Assembly: GCA_001769655.1 (NCBI GenBank)
Contig: MEPC01000023.1
Span: forward strand, 124,001-188,000
DNA length: 64,000 nt
Reading direction: 5' to 3'
Origin: Bacteroidetes bacterium RIFCSPLOWO2_12_FULL_37_12
GTDB lineage: Bacteria; Bacteroidota; Bacteroidia; 2-12-FULL-37-12
The translations under genes were made by a program, and so were the position numbers. Below the pieces are notes generated by a model, which was not told the origin of the DNA, did not search any database, and was given only the letters and a program-made list of their open reading frames with translations. Below are positions 8,901 through 17,038 of this stretch, piece by piece (the first letter of the stretch is position 1; each line of letters opens with the position of its first letter).

Positions 8901-10763
8901 AAAGTATTTTCAAAACCTGGGTTGTATGATGTGACACTTCTCGTTACGGATGACTTGGGATGTACCGGCAGGTTGTGGAAAAATAATTATATTTATGTCA
9001 CTGATCCAATAGCGAAATTTACAGTGAAAGACACCGTTTGCAAAGAGGAAATTGTATTGTTTTCAAATTCATCATTAGGAGACAGTTTAAGTTTTAATTG
9101 GTTTTTCGGGGATGATTCTACAAGCAATAAAAGTTCTCCTCTTCATTCCTATTTGTTGCAGGGAAATTATGAGGTGGATTTGTTCATTAACGATATAAAT
9201 GGTTGCCGCGATTCTGTTACCGATAAAAAAATGGTTGTCCAGGAAAAACCATCTGCCAATTTCAAAGCAGATACTACTTCTGCTTTTTGTCCTCCTTTGA
9301 TTGTAAATTTTTTAAATCTTTCTACCGGAAACCCTGACAGTTATTTATGGGACTTTGGCGATAGTAGTACTTCAGATCTTGCTAATCCTGTAAAAACGTA
9401 TGGGAAATCAGGTAATTATGATGTGAAACTCATCGCTTATAATGTTGCCGGGTGTACAGACACATTTCTTATTCCGGGGTTTATCAAAATTTCAGGACCC
9501 TATGGAAATTTTTCAATAAACCCGGATACTATTTGTGCTCCGGACACTGTTTCCTTTATTGTAAATACTTCCAATGCCTATTATTATATCTGGGATTACG
9601 GTGACGGAAACACGTATTTAGCAGTTAATCCTTCGGATACTATTTTCAAACACCCTTACGACCGGAAAGGAAATTTTTATCCCGCCCTTGTTATAAAAAA
9701 CCTGATGGGTTGCAGTTTTGATATTAACAGTATAATTCCGGTTTATTCCATTGGTTTGAATGACACTTTTAAAATGGAAAACCGGTATTATTGCGGTAGT
9801 GACACTATTATGTTAATGTCACCCATTGATACATCTATAACCAATGTAATTTGGGATTTCGGAGATAACAAAACAGATACAAGCCGGCTCACTTCTCATG
9901 TTTATGATACTTCCGGAAATTATTTTATAAAACTAACACTGTTTGCCGGAGGGAAATGTATTTTTTCTCAAACCGATTCTCTCAAACTCAGAAAATCGCC
10001 GGACATTTTTATTTCCATAAATGCCGATTCTGTGGGGTGTGCTCCGGCTGATATTCAAACAACGGTATTAACCGATACCACCGGTAAAGGATTGAAGAAT
10101 TGGAATTGGTTTCTTGGTGATAGTACAAAGACAAACACTGAATACGAGCCGACTGTTTCTTTTGCTAATCCCGGAAAGTATTTAATTCAGCTAAACTACA
10201 GCTACGATGATGGGAATTGCAATGAAAAAATACCTTTTAATGTATCCGTTGAACAAAAACCTACTGTGGATTATAATTTTATTTTACCATTACCCTGTGA
10301 TGCAACATCGGGCGTACGGTTTTTAAATAAGAGCAACGATAGCACCATAAGTATTTGGGATTTTGGGGATGGAAATGTTTCAACAGATAGAAATCCTGTT
10401 CATGTTTTTGAGAATGATGGGGAGTACAATGTTAAACTGAGGGTATCAGATCTTGAAAATATTTGCATGGACTCAGTGACACAAACAATCCGTTTCACTT
10501 CCAAACCGGAAAATATAATCATTCCCAACGTTTTTACTCCAAATCCATCTTCGCCGGGAATCAATGATACTTATAAAATAAGCGGCTTGCCTCCGGGCTC
10601 TAAATTCAACGTATTTGACCGCTGGGGGGTAAAAATTTATCAATCGGATAATTATGCTAATGATTGGGATGGAAGGAACTTGAGCGGTGGGGTTTATTAT
10701 TATTTTTTGGAAATTTGCAATTCAGAAATTAAGAACGGGTGGATTTTTATTTTGAAGGAGTGA
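5979..10763 (+). CDS. giant PKD-repeat surface protein with gliding-motility/T9SS type B sorting domain
   Basis: 1594 residues. A signal peptide (FIFLLPFTTHAQ, cleavage near residue 26) is followed by about 14 PKD-like repeats recognisable by WDFGDGN or variants (for example FWDFGNGN, WYWDFGDGN, YIWDYGDGN, SIWDFGDGN). The last 85 or so residues start at IIPNVFTPN and contain FNVFDRWGVKIYQ and DWDGRN, the gliding-motility-associated C-terminal domain that directs export by T9SS. Such proteins are secreted adhesins or cell-surface scaffolds. A central block (about residues 530-780) has fewer PKD signatures and more Cys. The gene carries 8 of the 31 GTGWCAC words found in the window. A tandem array abuts the start codon. 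Ligand unknown. Confidence 0.93.
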   Translation: MFNPQNIKHLTFTGFIFLLPFTTHAQLIADFSADTSYGCSPLLINFSDKSTGIPTAWFWDFGNGNTSVLQNPSTVYLKPGFYTVKLIASNDTMSDTLIRNAFIIAYSPPTSNFSATPLTGCAPLPVTFTDRSSPNSSAIVTWYWDFGDGNYSNDRNPKHSYTTGGSFTVALITTDANGCNNYFSIGNYVKVYKPHAEISSPGIICADNNTVTLNQKSTGEEITFRWDFGDASPVSTLPFPEHTFPSQGSYSISLFISDKLNCRDSSLKNITITDFNADFTYTVNCFEDEYDTTFLMDFNDISSPLPVAWQWDFGDGKKAAIQNVDNLYIRDTSYEITLIARSSTGCSDTMRKIYSPPRAVFEPTPDSTCFNPGLIDFENFSTGSDSIYFKWFMGNGVITDSIHPSIYYSIPDSIYDQLFYVHLITYNKFGCSDTSKDSVYVIRNILSLVTDPPKGCTPLTVEFSDSVRSISPITERIYDFGDGSATVSEHNPVHTYNTTGYYPVKLIIENETGCRDTLEYRYIRAGALPLSVDFGILPNDTFCHHNILQFNDLSVASGADFPINDWCWIFHYAGGMGHPDSLNDSGYVPPIVICEDSGFVEVHTSVATVQNPPHDFDEYESNCYSSLVPEDSFSWVKNTAIYGLDSVLLYAGYNGCYDSIVKPVFEHPPTAVPGYYIPDDSRCYLSSCSPPVTFGFFNGSVEFDSTVYFRIKHKKSETEYDFEWNLDSLDDPLFHERDSTTTRDSVMKKTFINFTRAGEYEIFISVHNTITNCTDIRNRLITIDSVTTGFTIDPPSSCLSENRFTFTDTSKSYFGKIHAMTWLFGDGDSASTIESKYDHGLNWTAYMKTCPVIHGPTDSILPKHGWGANTSGLYKKPTHVYKDTGMFIVRLILSVEVPSRMNSASKFDYYYCKYELVDTVYLRGTKARYAVSDSTQCLDYEYQFTDISYSTGNIISYDWDFNDNTPHEIIPNPKKVFSKPGLYDVTLLVTDDLGCTGRLWKNNYIYVTDPIAKFTVKDTVCKEEIVLFSNSSLGDSLSFNWFFGDDSTSNKSSPLHSYLLQGNYEVDLFINDINGCRDSVTDKKMVVQEKPSANFKADTTSAFCPPLIVNFLNLSTGNPDSYLWDFGDSSTSDLANPVKTYGKSGNYDVKLIAYNVAGCTDTFLIPGFIKISGPYGNFSINPDTICAPDTVSFIVNTSNAYYYIWDYGDGNTYLAVNPSDTIFKHPYDRKGNFYPALVIKNLMGCSFDINSIIPVYSIGLNDTFKMENRYYCGSDTIMLMSPIDTSITNVIWDFGDNKTDTSRLTSHVYDTSGNYFIKLTLFAGGKCIFSQTDSLKLRKSPDIFISINADSVGCAPADIQTTVLTDTTGKGLKNWNWFLGDSTKTNTEYEPTVSFANPGKYLIQLNYSYDDGNCNEKIPFNVSVEQKPTVDYNFILPLPCDATSGVRFLNKSNDSTISIWDFGDGNVSTDRNPVHVFENDGEYNVKLRVSDLENICMDSVTQTIRFTSKPENIIIPNVFTPNPSSPGINDTYKISGLPPGSKFNVFDRWGVKIYQSDNYANDWDGRNLSGGVYYYFLEICNSEIKNGWIFILKE

Positions 10764-10910
10764 TAGGGTAGGGTATAGGGTGTGAATACTTGGAAATTAA
10801 TCATTTTTTGTTTAATGTTATATGTTTTTTTTCCAAAACCTAAATAGTGGGTTTGTGCGTTGGCAGTGGGTTTTTTTACGGAGTATGTAGGAAAAATAAA
10901 TTTTATCATG

Positions 10911-10918
10911 TAACTTTG
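10911..10918 (+). promoter_or_regulatory. -7 promoter box before the DUF4160/DUF2442 pair
   Basis: TAACTTTG matches TAnnTTTG exactly. It ends only 4 bases before the ATG at 10923, so transcription would begin at or next to the start codon; the mRNA may be leaderless. Confidence 0.5.
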
Positions 10919-10922
10919 CATT

Positions 10923-11207
10923 ATGCCCAAAATAGCCATTTACAATTATATTACATTTTTTATTTTATCGTATGATTTTAAGAATGAAAAACCACATCTG
11001 CATTTTGTTAAAGGGAAGCATTATGGGTTGCCGGGGAAGATTTGGTTGGAAACATTGAAGTTTGCAGAAACAGGTGATTTTAGTGATCACGAACTGAATT
11101 TAATTGAAAAACTTGTTCATAAATATCAAAAGCAATTTATTGAAATATTTAATAATTATAAATCTTCAAACAAAAAACAAAGAACTTTAACGCTTAAATT
11201 AAAATGA
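10923..11207 (+). CDS. DUF4160 family protein (toxin-antitoxin-like pair)
   Basis: 94 residues starting MPKIAIYNYITFFILSYDF, then EKPHLHFVKG and a C-terminal helix DHELNLIEKLVHKYQKQFIE. This is the layout of DUF4160: a short N-terminal sheet, the PPHVHV-like segment (here KPHLHF) and a helical tail. The stop overlaps the next start as ATGA (11204-11207). DUF4160 and DUF2442 genes are commonly adjacent and are often annotated as a toxin-antitoxin-like pair, but the biochemical role is not established. Confidence 0.85.
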   Translation: MPKIAIYNYITFFILSYDFKNEKPHLHFVKGKHYGLPGKIWLETLKFAETGDFSDHELNLIEKLVHKYQKQFIEIFNNYKSSNKKQRTLTLKLK

Positions 11208-11521
11208 AAACAGAAGAAATAAAGATGGAAGGGTTTTATAAAAATACTCCTTCCATAAAAAAACTTTCATTTATAGAAAAAGGTAAAATGTCAATTATAC
11301 TTACAGATGGAAGGGTTATTTCTGTTCCTCTTAAATATTTTCCTTCCATAAAAAAGCTTTCTACTATACAAAGACGATATTATACCATCATTGGAGATGA
11401 AGGAATTATGTTTAAATATTCAGATTTTGTTTATCACATTCAGGATTTTTTTGGTAAGGAACAAAATTATAGATATGCAGGCACCTTTTCCAAAAAGGAA
11501 AAAGCAGAATTAGCGATGTAA
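11204..11521 (+). CDS. DUF2442 family protein
   Basis: 105 residues. KMSIILTDGRVISVPLKYFPSI is the DUF2442 core (F-x-DGR-x3-V-x2-Y/L-P), here with a longer C-terminal tail that includes a second strand set (YTIIGDEGIMFKYSDF). Translationally coupled to the DUF4160 gene by a 4-base overlap. Usually proposed as the antitoxin-like partner. A second, frameshifted DUF2442 lies at 28185-28437 without a DUF4160 neighbour. Confidence 0.82.
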   Translation: MKTEEIKMEGFYKNTPSIKKLSFIEKGKMSIILTDGRVISVPLKYFPSIKKLSTIQRRYYTIIGDEGIMFKYSDFVYHIQDFFGKEQNYRYAGTFSKKEKAELAM

Positions 11522-11533
11522 AAAAAGTAAATT

Positions 11534-12982
11534 ATGAAATTTATCAAATCTTACCTGTTATTATTATTTATTTCATCTTCCGTTTATGCCCAATTCGGAG
11601 AATTAGTTCACCCTTATAACTTCAGCGCCACTTCGGTTTATTTTATCAATTCAAAAACCGGCTTTGTACTGGGAGATAGCGGCGTACTATTAAAAGTGAC
11701 ACAAGGAGGAACAAACATTCAAAAGCTCAATACCGGTACCATTAAACGGCTAAACAAATGTTTTTTTACCAATCCAAAAAACGGTTTCATCGCCGGAGAC
11801 AAAGGAATTCTTTTAACAAGCACCGACAGCGGAAATACCTGGAGCAACCGGATTATTTTCAATAATGTTAATTTGAATGATATTTTTTTTACCGACACAC
11901 AAAACGGATTTATTTGCGGAGATAATGGACTTTTTTTAAAAACCGTTAATGGTGGTTTTGATTGGGAATTTATTAATACCGGCATTGTATATTATCTGAC
12001 TTCCATTTTTTTTCTAAGCAGTGACACCGGTTTTGTTGCAGGAAGCAAAGGAACGTTTTACAAAACAACTCAGGGAGGAAATTCGTGGACAAACATTAAC
12101 CTGAATACATCAGAATTACTGACATCTATATTTTTTACAAAGAGCAAAGGATATGTTACCGGAATGTCTGGAGTATTATTGAAAACTACCGACCGGGGGC
12201 TTTCCTGGAGAAGTGATACGTTATTAATTAATGGCACTTTATATGATTTGGAATGTACTGATAATTATTGCTTTCTTGCTTCTCAGAATGGAAATATATT
12301 TTATAAAGAAAATGACGGACTATGGAAAAATGTGTCATTGAATATCACGGAGGATATTCTCTCTCTTGCTGTTCCTGATGTCTATGTTTGTTATTCGGTA
12401 AATACAAAAGGCAAACTATTTAAAACGTGTCCTAAGGCAACCATCCTTTTTTTACCATCTTCTACTCAGGCAAATACCTTCAATTTTAAAAATAACAGCA
12501 AGAATATTTCATCATTAAAATGGGATTTTGGAGATGGAACCACAAGTACGGATGACTCACCGGTTCACAATTTTTCAGGAAAAGGGATTTATCAGATAAA
12601 GTTAATAGTAGAAAATGAAACAGGATGCAAAGATTCAGCTTCAGTTACCGTTTCTGTGACTGATATTAACGAATCACTGTTTGGTAATAAATATTCAGTA
12701 GTAATTTTGCCTAATCCATCCAATGATTTTATCAAAATTCAAATCAACGGCGTGGATCAGCAGGAAATTCCCGGATTGAAAGTTGAAATAATTGATTTAA
12801 CAGGAATAAAAATAATTTTGCAAGGATATGATTATTCTTTTCATGAAACAAACGCTTTTCCAAATTCAAAAAAGGAATTGATAATTACACAGAATGTTTC
12901 CCAATTACCTTCGGGGATGTATATTGTCAAAGTGTTGTCTAAAGAAAAAATTGGATTCACGGGAAAGATTATTATATATTAA
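11534..12982 (+). CDS. secreted protein with YCF48/BNR-like repeats, PKD domain and T9SS type A sorting domain
   Basis: 482 residues with a signal peptide (YLLLLFISSSVYAQ). Residues about 30-290 contain repeated units ending in SGNTWSNR, GGFDWEF, GGNSWTNI and GLSWRS, the Asp-box/YCF48 (HCF136-like) beta-propeller pattern with recurring 'FFTDTQNGFICGDNG' type segments. One PKD domain follows (LKWDFGDGTTS, about residue 335). The last 80 residues (VVILPNPSNDFIKIQI through LPSGMYIVKVLS) are a T9SS type A sorting domain. Expected to be secreted and attached to the cell surface. Target unknown. Confidence 0.9.
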   Translation: MKFIKSYLLLLFISSSVYAQFGELVHPYNFSATSVYFINSKTGFVLGDSGVLLKVTQGGTNIQKLNTGTIKRLNKCFFTNPKNGFIAGDKGILLTSTDSGNTWSNRIIFNNVNLNDIFFTDTQNGFICGDNGLFLKTVNGGFDWEFINTGIVYYLTSIFFLSSDTGFVAGSKGTFYKTTQGGNSWTNINLNTSELLTSIFFTKSKGYVTGMSGVLLKTTDRGLSWRSDTLLINGTLYDLECTDNYCFLASQNGNIFYKENDGLWKNVSLNITEDILSLAVPDVYVCYSVNTKGKLFKTCPKATILFLPSSTQANTFNFKNNSKNISSLKWDFGDGTTSTDDSPVHNFSGKGIYQIKLIVENETGCKDSASVTVSVTDINESLFGNKYSVVILPNPSNDFIKIQINGVDQQEIPGLKVEIIDLTGIKIILQGYDYSFHETNAFPNSKKELIITQNVSQLPSGMYIVKVLSKEKIGFTGKIIIY

Positions 12983-12991
12983 ATAAAAAAT

Positions 12992-13121
12992 TAACCACTA
13001 ATTCACGCGAATAAATAAATTAATCGCGAATTCACGCGAATAATTAACGTTAACTATCGGTTAGTTTTTTTATTTCTTTATTCGCGTATATTCGCGAATA
13101 ATTAGCGTCAATTAGTGGTTA
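12992..13121. repeat. long imperfect inverted repeat
   Basis: The left part reads TTAACCACTAATTCACGCGA and the right part ends in TTCGCGAATAATTAGCG followed by CAATTAGTGGTTA. The arms pair over most of their length around a central region near 13050-13075. It lies between a T9SS gene and panB and may also stop transcription. It belongs to the broad class of intergenic hairpin repeats common in Bacteroidota. Confidence 0.65.
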
Positions 13122-13230
13122 TTTTTTATATTTTTTTGTTCTGTCTCGTCCAGCTTAGGTTTCTATTCTATTTTTTTTTACTTTTACGCCCCTTACGTAA
13201 ACTATCAACCCGGCTTCTTTATCACAAACC

Positions 13231-14058
13231 ATGTCCACACAATCAGCCAACATTAAAGATGTCAAAAAAGTAACCACTCATGTCCTGCAGGCAATGAAGG
13301 AGAGAGGGGAGAAAATAACCATGCTTACTGCTTATGATTTTACTATGGCAAAAATCATAGACGATGCAGGAATAGAAGTAATTCTGGTGGGTGACTCTGC
13401 CTCCAATGTAATAGCCGGGCACGAAACAACGTTGCCTATCACGCTGGACCAGATGATTTACCATGCATCGTCTGTAATCAGAGCCGTCAGGAGAGCTTTG
13501 GTCGTAGTTGATTTGCCGTTCGGTTCCTATCAGGTAAATTCATCCGAGGCATTGCGTTCTGCCATAAGGATTATGAAAGAATCAGGCGCTCATGCCGTAA
13601 AAATGGAAGGTGGAAGCGAAATAAAAGAATCTGTCACCCGGATTTTGAGTGCGGGAGTTCCCGTGATGGGACATCTGGGATTGACACCCCAAAGCATTTA
13701 TAAATTCGGTACTTACGTAGTACGTGCAAAAGAAAAAGAAGAAGCAAATCAATTGATAGAAAATGCCAGATTGCTTCAGGAGTTAGGATGCTTTGCCATT
13801 GTATTGGAAAAAATTCCTGCTGTCTTAGCCCAAAAAGTAAGTGAAACGTTAACCATACCGGTCATCGGCATTGGTGCAGGACCTTCCACCGACGGTCAGG
13901 TGTTGGTTACCCATGATATGCTGGGCTTAAACCGTGAATTTCAACCCAGATTTTTGAGAAAGTATGCCGATTTATATAGTGTCATTAACAATGCCGTTAA
14001 AAAATATATAAAAAACATTAAAGAATTAGATTTCCCAAATAAAAAGGAATGTTATTGA
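13231..14058 (+). CDS. panB: 3-methyl-2-oxobutanoate hydroxymethyltransferase
   Basis: 275 residues, close to the usual family length. PanB transfers a hydroxymethyl group from methylene-tetrahydrofolate to 2-oxoisovalerate, the first step of pantothenate synthesis. Visible signatures are [31 protein letters not shown] (metal-ligand Asp), [11 protein letters not shown] (second metal Asp), AVKMEGG (metal Glu), [11 protein letters not shown], and VLEKIPA with the catalytic Glu, then [15 protein letters not shown]. It is followed after 6 bases by the pseudouridine synthase gene, so the two probably share a transcript. This is a confident assignment. Confidence 0.97.
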   Translation: MSTQSANIKDVKKVTTHVLQAMKERGEKITMLTAYDFTMAKIIDDAGIEVILVGDSASNVIAGHETTLPITLDQMIYHASSVIRAVRRALVVVDLPFGSYQVNSSEALRSAIRIMKESGAHAVKMEGGSEIKESVTRILSAGVPVMGHLGLTPQSIYKFGTYVVRAKEKEEANQLIENARLLQELGCFAIVLEKIPAVLAQKVSETLTIPVIGIGAGPSTDGQVLVTHDMLGLNREFQPRFLRKYADLYSVINNAVKKYIKNIKELDFPNKKECY

Positions 14059-14064
14059 ACATCT

Positions 14065-14808
14065 GTGACAGATATTGAAAAAAATATTGACATCGTTTAC
14101 GAAGACAATCACCTTATTGTCATCAACAAAAGAACTGGGATCATAGTGCAGGAAGATGCTACGGGTGACAAACCCCTTGTAGAAATGGTTCGCGATTATA
14201 TCCGGGAAAAATATAAAAAGCCAGGCAATGTTTTCACCGGGCTGGTACACCGCATTGATCGTCCCGTCAGCGGATTAGTAATTTTTTCAAAAACATCCAA
14301 AGGTCTTGAGAGAATGACGGAATTATTTAAGAATAAAGAAATCAAAAAAATTTATTGGGCGGTTGTGAAAAATCTACCTGCAGAGCCAGTGGGTAAGTTG
14401 TGTCACTGGTTATTGAAAGACCGTGAAAACAATATAGTGACACTATTTAATGAACAAGTGTCATTGGCTTCGTATGCAGAACTATCCTATAGAGTTATTT
14501 ACAGTTTTTCGCCATATTATTTAATGGAGGTAAATCTTGTGACCGGAAAACCTCATCAGATACGTGCACAACTGGCATCCATTGGTTGTCCAATTCGCGG
14601 GGATAAAAAATACGGATTCTCATCGGCAAACCGCGATAAAAGCATAAACCTTCATGCCAAAAGGATTGAATTTATTCATCCGGTAAAAAAAACATCTATA
14701 GTGGTAGAAGCGCCATTACCCGATACTGATTTCTGGAGGCAGTTGAAGGAATTTGAGCAATTACAAAGCGCAAATCAACATGAAATTATGAAAGAAATCA
14801 CCACATGA
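14065..14808 (+). CDS. RluA-family RNA pseudouridine synthase
   Basis: 247 residues, starting at a GTG just after panB. It isomerises uridine to pseudouridine in rRNA or tRNA. The catalytic motif is HRIDRPVSG with D65; other family signatures are NKRTGI at the start, KIYWAVV, LVTGKPHQIRAQL and NLHAKRIEF. There is no N-terminal S4 domain, so it is the short form. Which RNA position it modifies cannot be told from sequence. The gene contains two GTGWCAC words (14400 and 14436). Confidence 0.92.
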   Translation: MTDIEKNIDIVYEDNHLIVINKRTGIIVQEDATGDKPLVEMVRDYIREKYKKPGNVFTGLVHRIDRPVSGLVIFSKTSKGLERMTELFKNKEIKKIYWAVVKNLPAEPVGKLCHWLLKDRENNIVTLFNEQVSLASYAELSYRVIYSFSPYYLMEVNLVTGKPHQIRAQLASIGCPIRGDKKYGFSSANRDKSINLHAKRIEFIHPVKKTSIVVEAPLPDTDFWRQLKEFEQLQSANQHEIMKEITT

Positions 14809-14810
14809 AT

Positions 14811-14935
14811 TTTACACCCTTATACCTTTATACCCTTATACCCTTATACCCTTATACCCTTATACCCCTATACCCTTATACCCTTATACCCTTATACCCT
14901 TATACCCCTATACCCCTATACCCCTATACCCCTAT
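14811..14935. repeat. 9-bp tandem array CCCTTATAC
   Basis: About 13-14 units of CCCTTATAC with CCCCTATAC variants, mostly at the right end. It fills the whole gap between the convergent stop codons of the pseudouridine synthase and the DUF5777 gene. Related arrays lie at 29797-29876 and 63317-63398. Confidence 0.85.
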
Positions 14936-14938
14936 GCC

Positions 14939-15889
14939 CTATTTCTTTCCTATATTAAAAGTCCTTGAAATTGTAAATCCAAATTTATATTCACTCTCCA
15001 TCCAACTATCATTGGTAAAAGCGAGGTATTGATTTTCAAGAATAGAAGTAGCATTAGTAAATGTAATATGAAAAACATGACCACCGGTTTCAATTTCAAG
15101 TCCGACACCCAGCGGTGCATAAAATTTAGTTACTTCAAAAACATCAGCTCTTCCGCCACTTAGTTTTGTTCGATACTTGGAAAATAAATGAGTATAATCT
15201 ATAAGTAGAGCACACCTTCTGCTGAATTTATAACGGCAACCGATTCCTATACCGAATAAATTATTTTCATCTTTGGCTTCTTTTGTATCGGTAGTATCGA
15301 ACATGAATGATTGCACGAAATTTCTATGCAACCAAACCGGGATAATTTCCAATGAAAAATTTTTAGAGAATTTTCTGGCTAATAATAATTCATGCAAGTA
15401 GGAAAACCTTCTGGGTAAATTCATTTCGTATAGCGGATTAGTTTCGGCAGTTATGGCAATATCAGCAAGATATACCATCGTTAAAGGTATGCCAGTTTCT
15501 TTTTGTTGCAGGAATTTATATTTAAAATAGGTGTCATATATATTTCCTTTGCTTCTCGATATACATGTATTTAATTTGTCTGTAATACCATATTCAAACC
15601 CTATTCTAATATCTGAAGCATTGTCTAATCCATAAAAAGATTGGATGCCACCCGCAGTTCCACCGGCATTTCCAAACCGGTGAGTAATTCTTAAGTCAAG
15701 TTCGCTTTTATGAACAGTTTCTATGGAATGTACATTAACTATTCTTGAGGTTTTAAAGGTGGCGATAACCGGTTCATTTGTTTTTTCTTCACTTCCTAAA
15801 ATGTCATCGTCATTCTGGGAATATACCGGAACAAGAATAAAGTAGAATAAAATAACTAGTAAGGATTTAATTTTCAAAATCATTTTCAA
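14939..15889 (-). CDS. DUF5777 family outer-membrane beta-barrel protein
   Basis: 316 residues with a signal peptide (LLVILFYFILVPVYSQ). The sequence matches DUF5777: ATFKTSRIVNVHSIETV near the N-terminus, then LDLRITHRFGN, the GLDNASDIRIGFEYGI segment, alternating beta strands, and a final aromatic strand KFGFTISRTFNIGKK. These proteins are predicted outer-membrane barrels; in many Bacteroidota they sit next to YceI and cytochrome genes, as here (YceI and a heme protein follow downstream of its start on the same strand). Function not known. Confidence 0.88.
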   Translation of the reverse strand: MKMILKIKSLLVILFYFILVPVYSQNDDDILGSEEKTNEPVIATFKTSRIVNVHSIETVHKSELDLRITHRFGNAGGTAGGIQSFYGLDNASDIRIGFEYGITDKLNTCISRSKGNIYDTYFKYKFLQQKETGIPLTMVYLADIAITAETNPLYEMNLPRRFSYLHELLLARKFSKNFSLEIIPVWLHRNFVQSFMFDTTDTKEAKDENNLFGIGIGCRYKFSRRCALLIDYTHLFSKYRTKLSGGRADVFEVTKFYAPLGVGLEIETGGHVFHITFTNATSILENQYLAFTNDSWMESEYKFGFTISRTFNIGKK

Positions 15890-15938
15890 TGATATTTAAA
15901 GTAAAATACATTTAATATGAGGAAAAAATTAACCGTTC

Positions 15939-15999
15939 ATCATCCAACATCTAACCATCTAACCATCTAACCATTTAACCATCTAACCATCTAACTATT
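15939..15999. repeat. 9-bp tandem array CATCTAACC
   Basis: Repeated CATCTAACC units (with CATTTAACC and CATCCAACAT variants) run up to the stop codon of the YceI gene. Confidence 0.75.
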
Positions 16000-16576
16000 T
16001 AATAACATACGGCTTCAACTCCGCCTTAAAACTAACCTTCACTTCTTCTGAAATATTCTGCAGTTTCGACATTTCAATTTTTATATCATGGTCTTTAATT
16101 TTGACCGGAAATTCTGTAGTCAGATGTATAACACCCTTTTCGATTATTAATTTTCCAGGTATTTCGATGGGTCTTTCTACTCCATGAATATTTATATTGC
16201 CTTTAGCCGTTGCAGAATAAGTACCGTCTTTTGTATAATCAATCTTTTCGGTAATAGTTCCGTCAAAACTACCGTCTTTATATTTGTCACTCTCCATATA
16301 ATTTTCATTAAAATGCTCCTGCATAAGACCCTTTTCAAACATAAAACCCTTTATTGCCATTCTGATTTTAAGTTCATTGGTATTGGTATTAAGAATAACT
16401 CCTACTTTGGTGTGTTCGGCTTTAATATCCTCTAAAGGAGCGTGAGAAAAAAAGCTGGCAAATCCTTCTTTAGTGAAGTATTTATCCTGTGCAAATCCTT
16501 GTAGAAATCCTACTGTCAAAATGCTGGTTAACATCATTTTTAACATTAATCTGATTTTTGTTTTCATGTTTTTCAT
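15995..16576 (-). CDS. YceI-family lipid-binding-like protein
   Basis: About 193 residues from the ATG at 16576 (a TTG 12 bases upstream is also in frame). Signal peptide MLTSILTVGFLQGFAQ. YceI features: FFSHAPLEDIKAEHTKVGVIL at the start, LKIRMAIKGFMFEKGLMQEHFNENYMES, GNINIHGVERPIEIPG and LTTEFPVKIKDHDI. YceI proteins are periplasmic lipocalin-like barrels that bind isoprenoid or fatty-acid ligands. It sits in a minus-strand group with a cytochrome lipoprotein, a SPOR protein and the DUF5777 barrel. Confidence 0.9.
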   Translation of the reverse strand: MKNMKTKIRLMLKMMLTSILTVGFLQGFAQDKYFTKEGFASFFSHAPLEDIKAEHTKVGVILNTNTNELKIRMAIKGFMFEKGLMQEHFNENYMESDKYKDGSFDGTITEKIDYTKDGTYSATAKGNINIHGVERPIEIPGKLIIEKGVIHLTTEFPVKIKDHDIKIEMSKLQNISEEVKVSFKAELKPYVIK

Positions 16577-16658
16577 TATTATATCCAATATCTAACATTA
16601 AATATCTAATATTTAATATCTAACATCCAATAACCAATTTCCAATGCCCAATTTCTAT
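16577..16658. repeat. short-period array (ATATCTAAT/ATCCAAT type)
   Basis: Degenerate 8-10 bp units of ATATCTAAC, ATATCTAAT and CATCCAAT fill the space between the YceI start and the stop of the cytochrome lipoprotein gene. Confidence 0.6.
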
Positions 16659-16659
16659 C

Positions 16660-17031
16660 TCACTCCGGAGTATCATTCAATATCCAGCAATCAATTTTCA
16701 AAATCAATGAATCAGGAAGTTTTGGCTGACCATTGGGCATTTTATAATTATTCCTATGGTTAATAGCATCTGAAAGCCGGGTTCCATCTTGAGCTATTCT
16801 TCTGGCGTCAACATACGTGGAAAAATGTATTCCTTGAGGATCAACATGGCATCCATCGCAATACAACTCAAAAATGGGTTTAAGGTCTTTGGTATAAGTA
16901 GATGCAACCCCCTGGCATTGCGTGGGTTCTTTTTTCTTGGCAGGTATAATTACTTGCTCATCGGCGCATCCTAAAATAAGCAAAAGTAAACATACCATGA
17001 TTTCTTTTGTCCGGAAAAGATTTCTAATCAT
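16660..17031 (-). CDS. c-type cytochrome-like lipoprotein
   Basis: 123 residues. Lipobox LILGC with C22, so it is a lipoprotein (if translation starts at the first ATG). C58-x-x-C61-H62 (YCDGCH) is a covalent heme c site, followed by HFSTYVDARRIAQDG and NNYKMPNGQPKL where a Met could be the second heme ligand. This is the short single-heme type common in Bacteroidota and Planctomycetes. It is separated from the upstream SPOR gene by 7 bases. Likely an electron carrier or heme-bearing partner of the neighbouring envelope proteins; redox partner unknown. Confidence 0.85.
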   Translation of the reverse strand: MIRNLFRTKEIMVCLLLLILGCADEQVIIPAKKKEPTQCQGVASTYTKDLKPIFELYCDGCHVDPQGIHFSTYVDARRIAQDGTRLSDAINHRNNYKMPNGQPKLPDSLILKIDCWILNDTPE

Positions 17032-17038
17032 GGAAAAG

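Noticed and set aside
9786-9806. AGTGACACT explained by Ser-Asp-Thr repeats in PKD domains
   Set aside because: This could explain some sites in the PKD gene, but exact sites also occur in other genes and in a second reading frame, so it was kept as a genuine sequence signal.
14811-14935. Possible CRISPR array
   Set aside because: The units are 9 bp with no unique spacers; this is a simple tandem repeat.
14805-15032. Open frame of 75 codons over the tandem array
   Set aside because: Its Leu-Tyr-Pro-Tyr-Thr repeat is just the translated array and then runs into the DUF5777 gene on the other strand.
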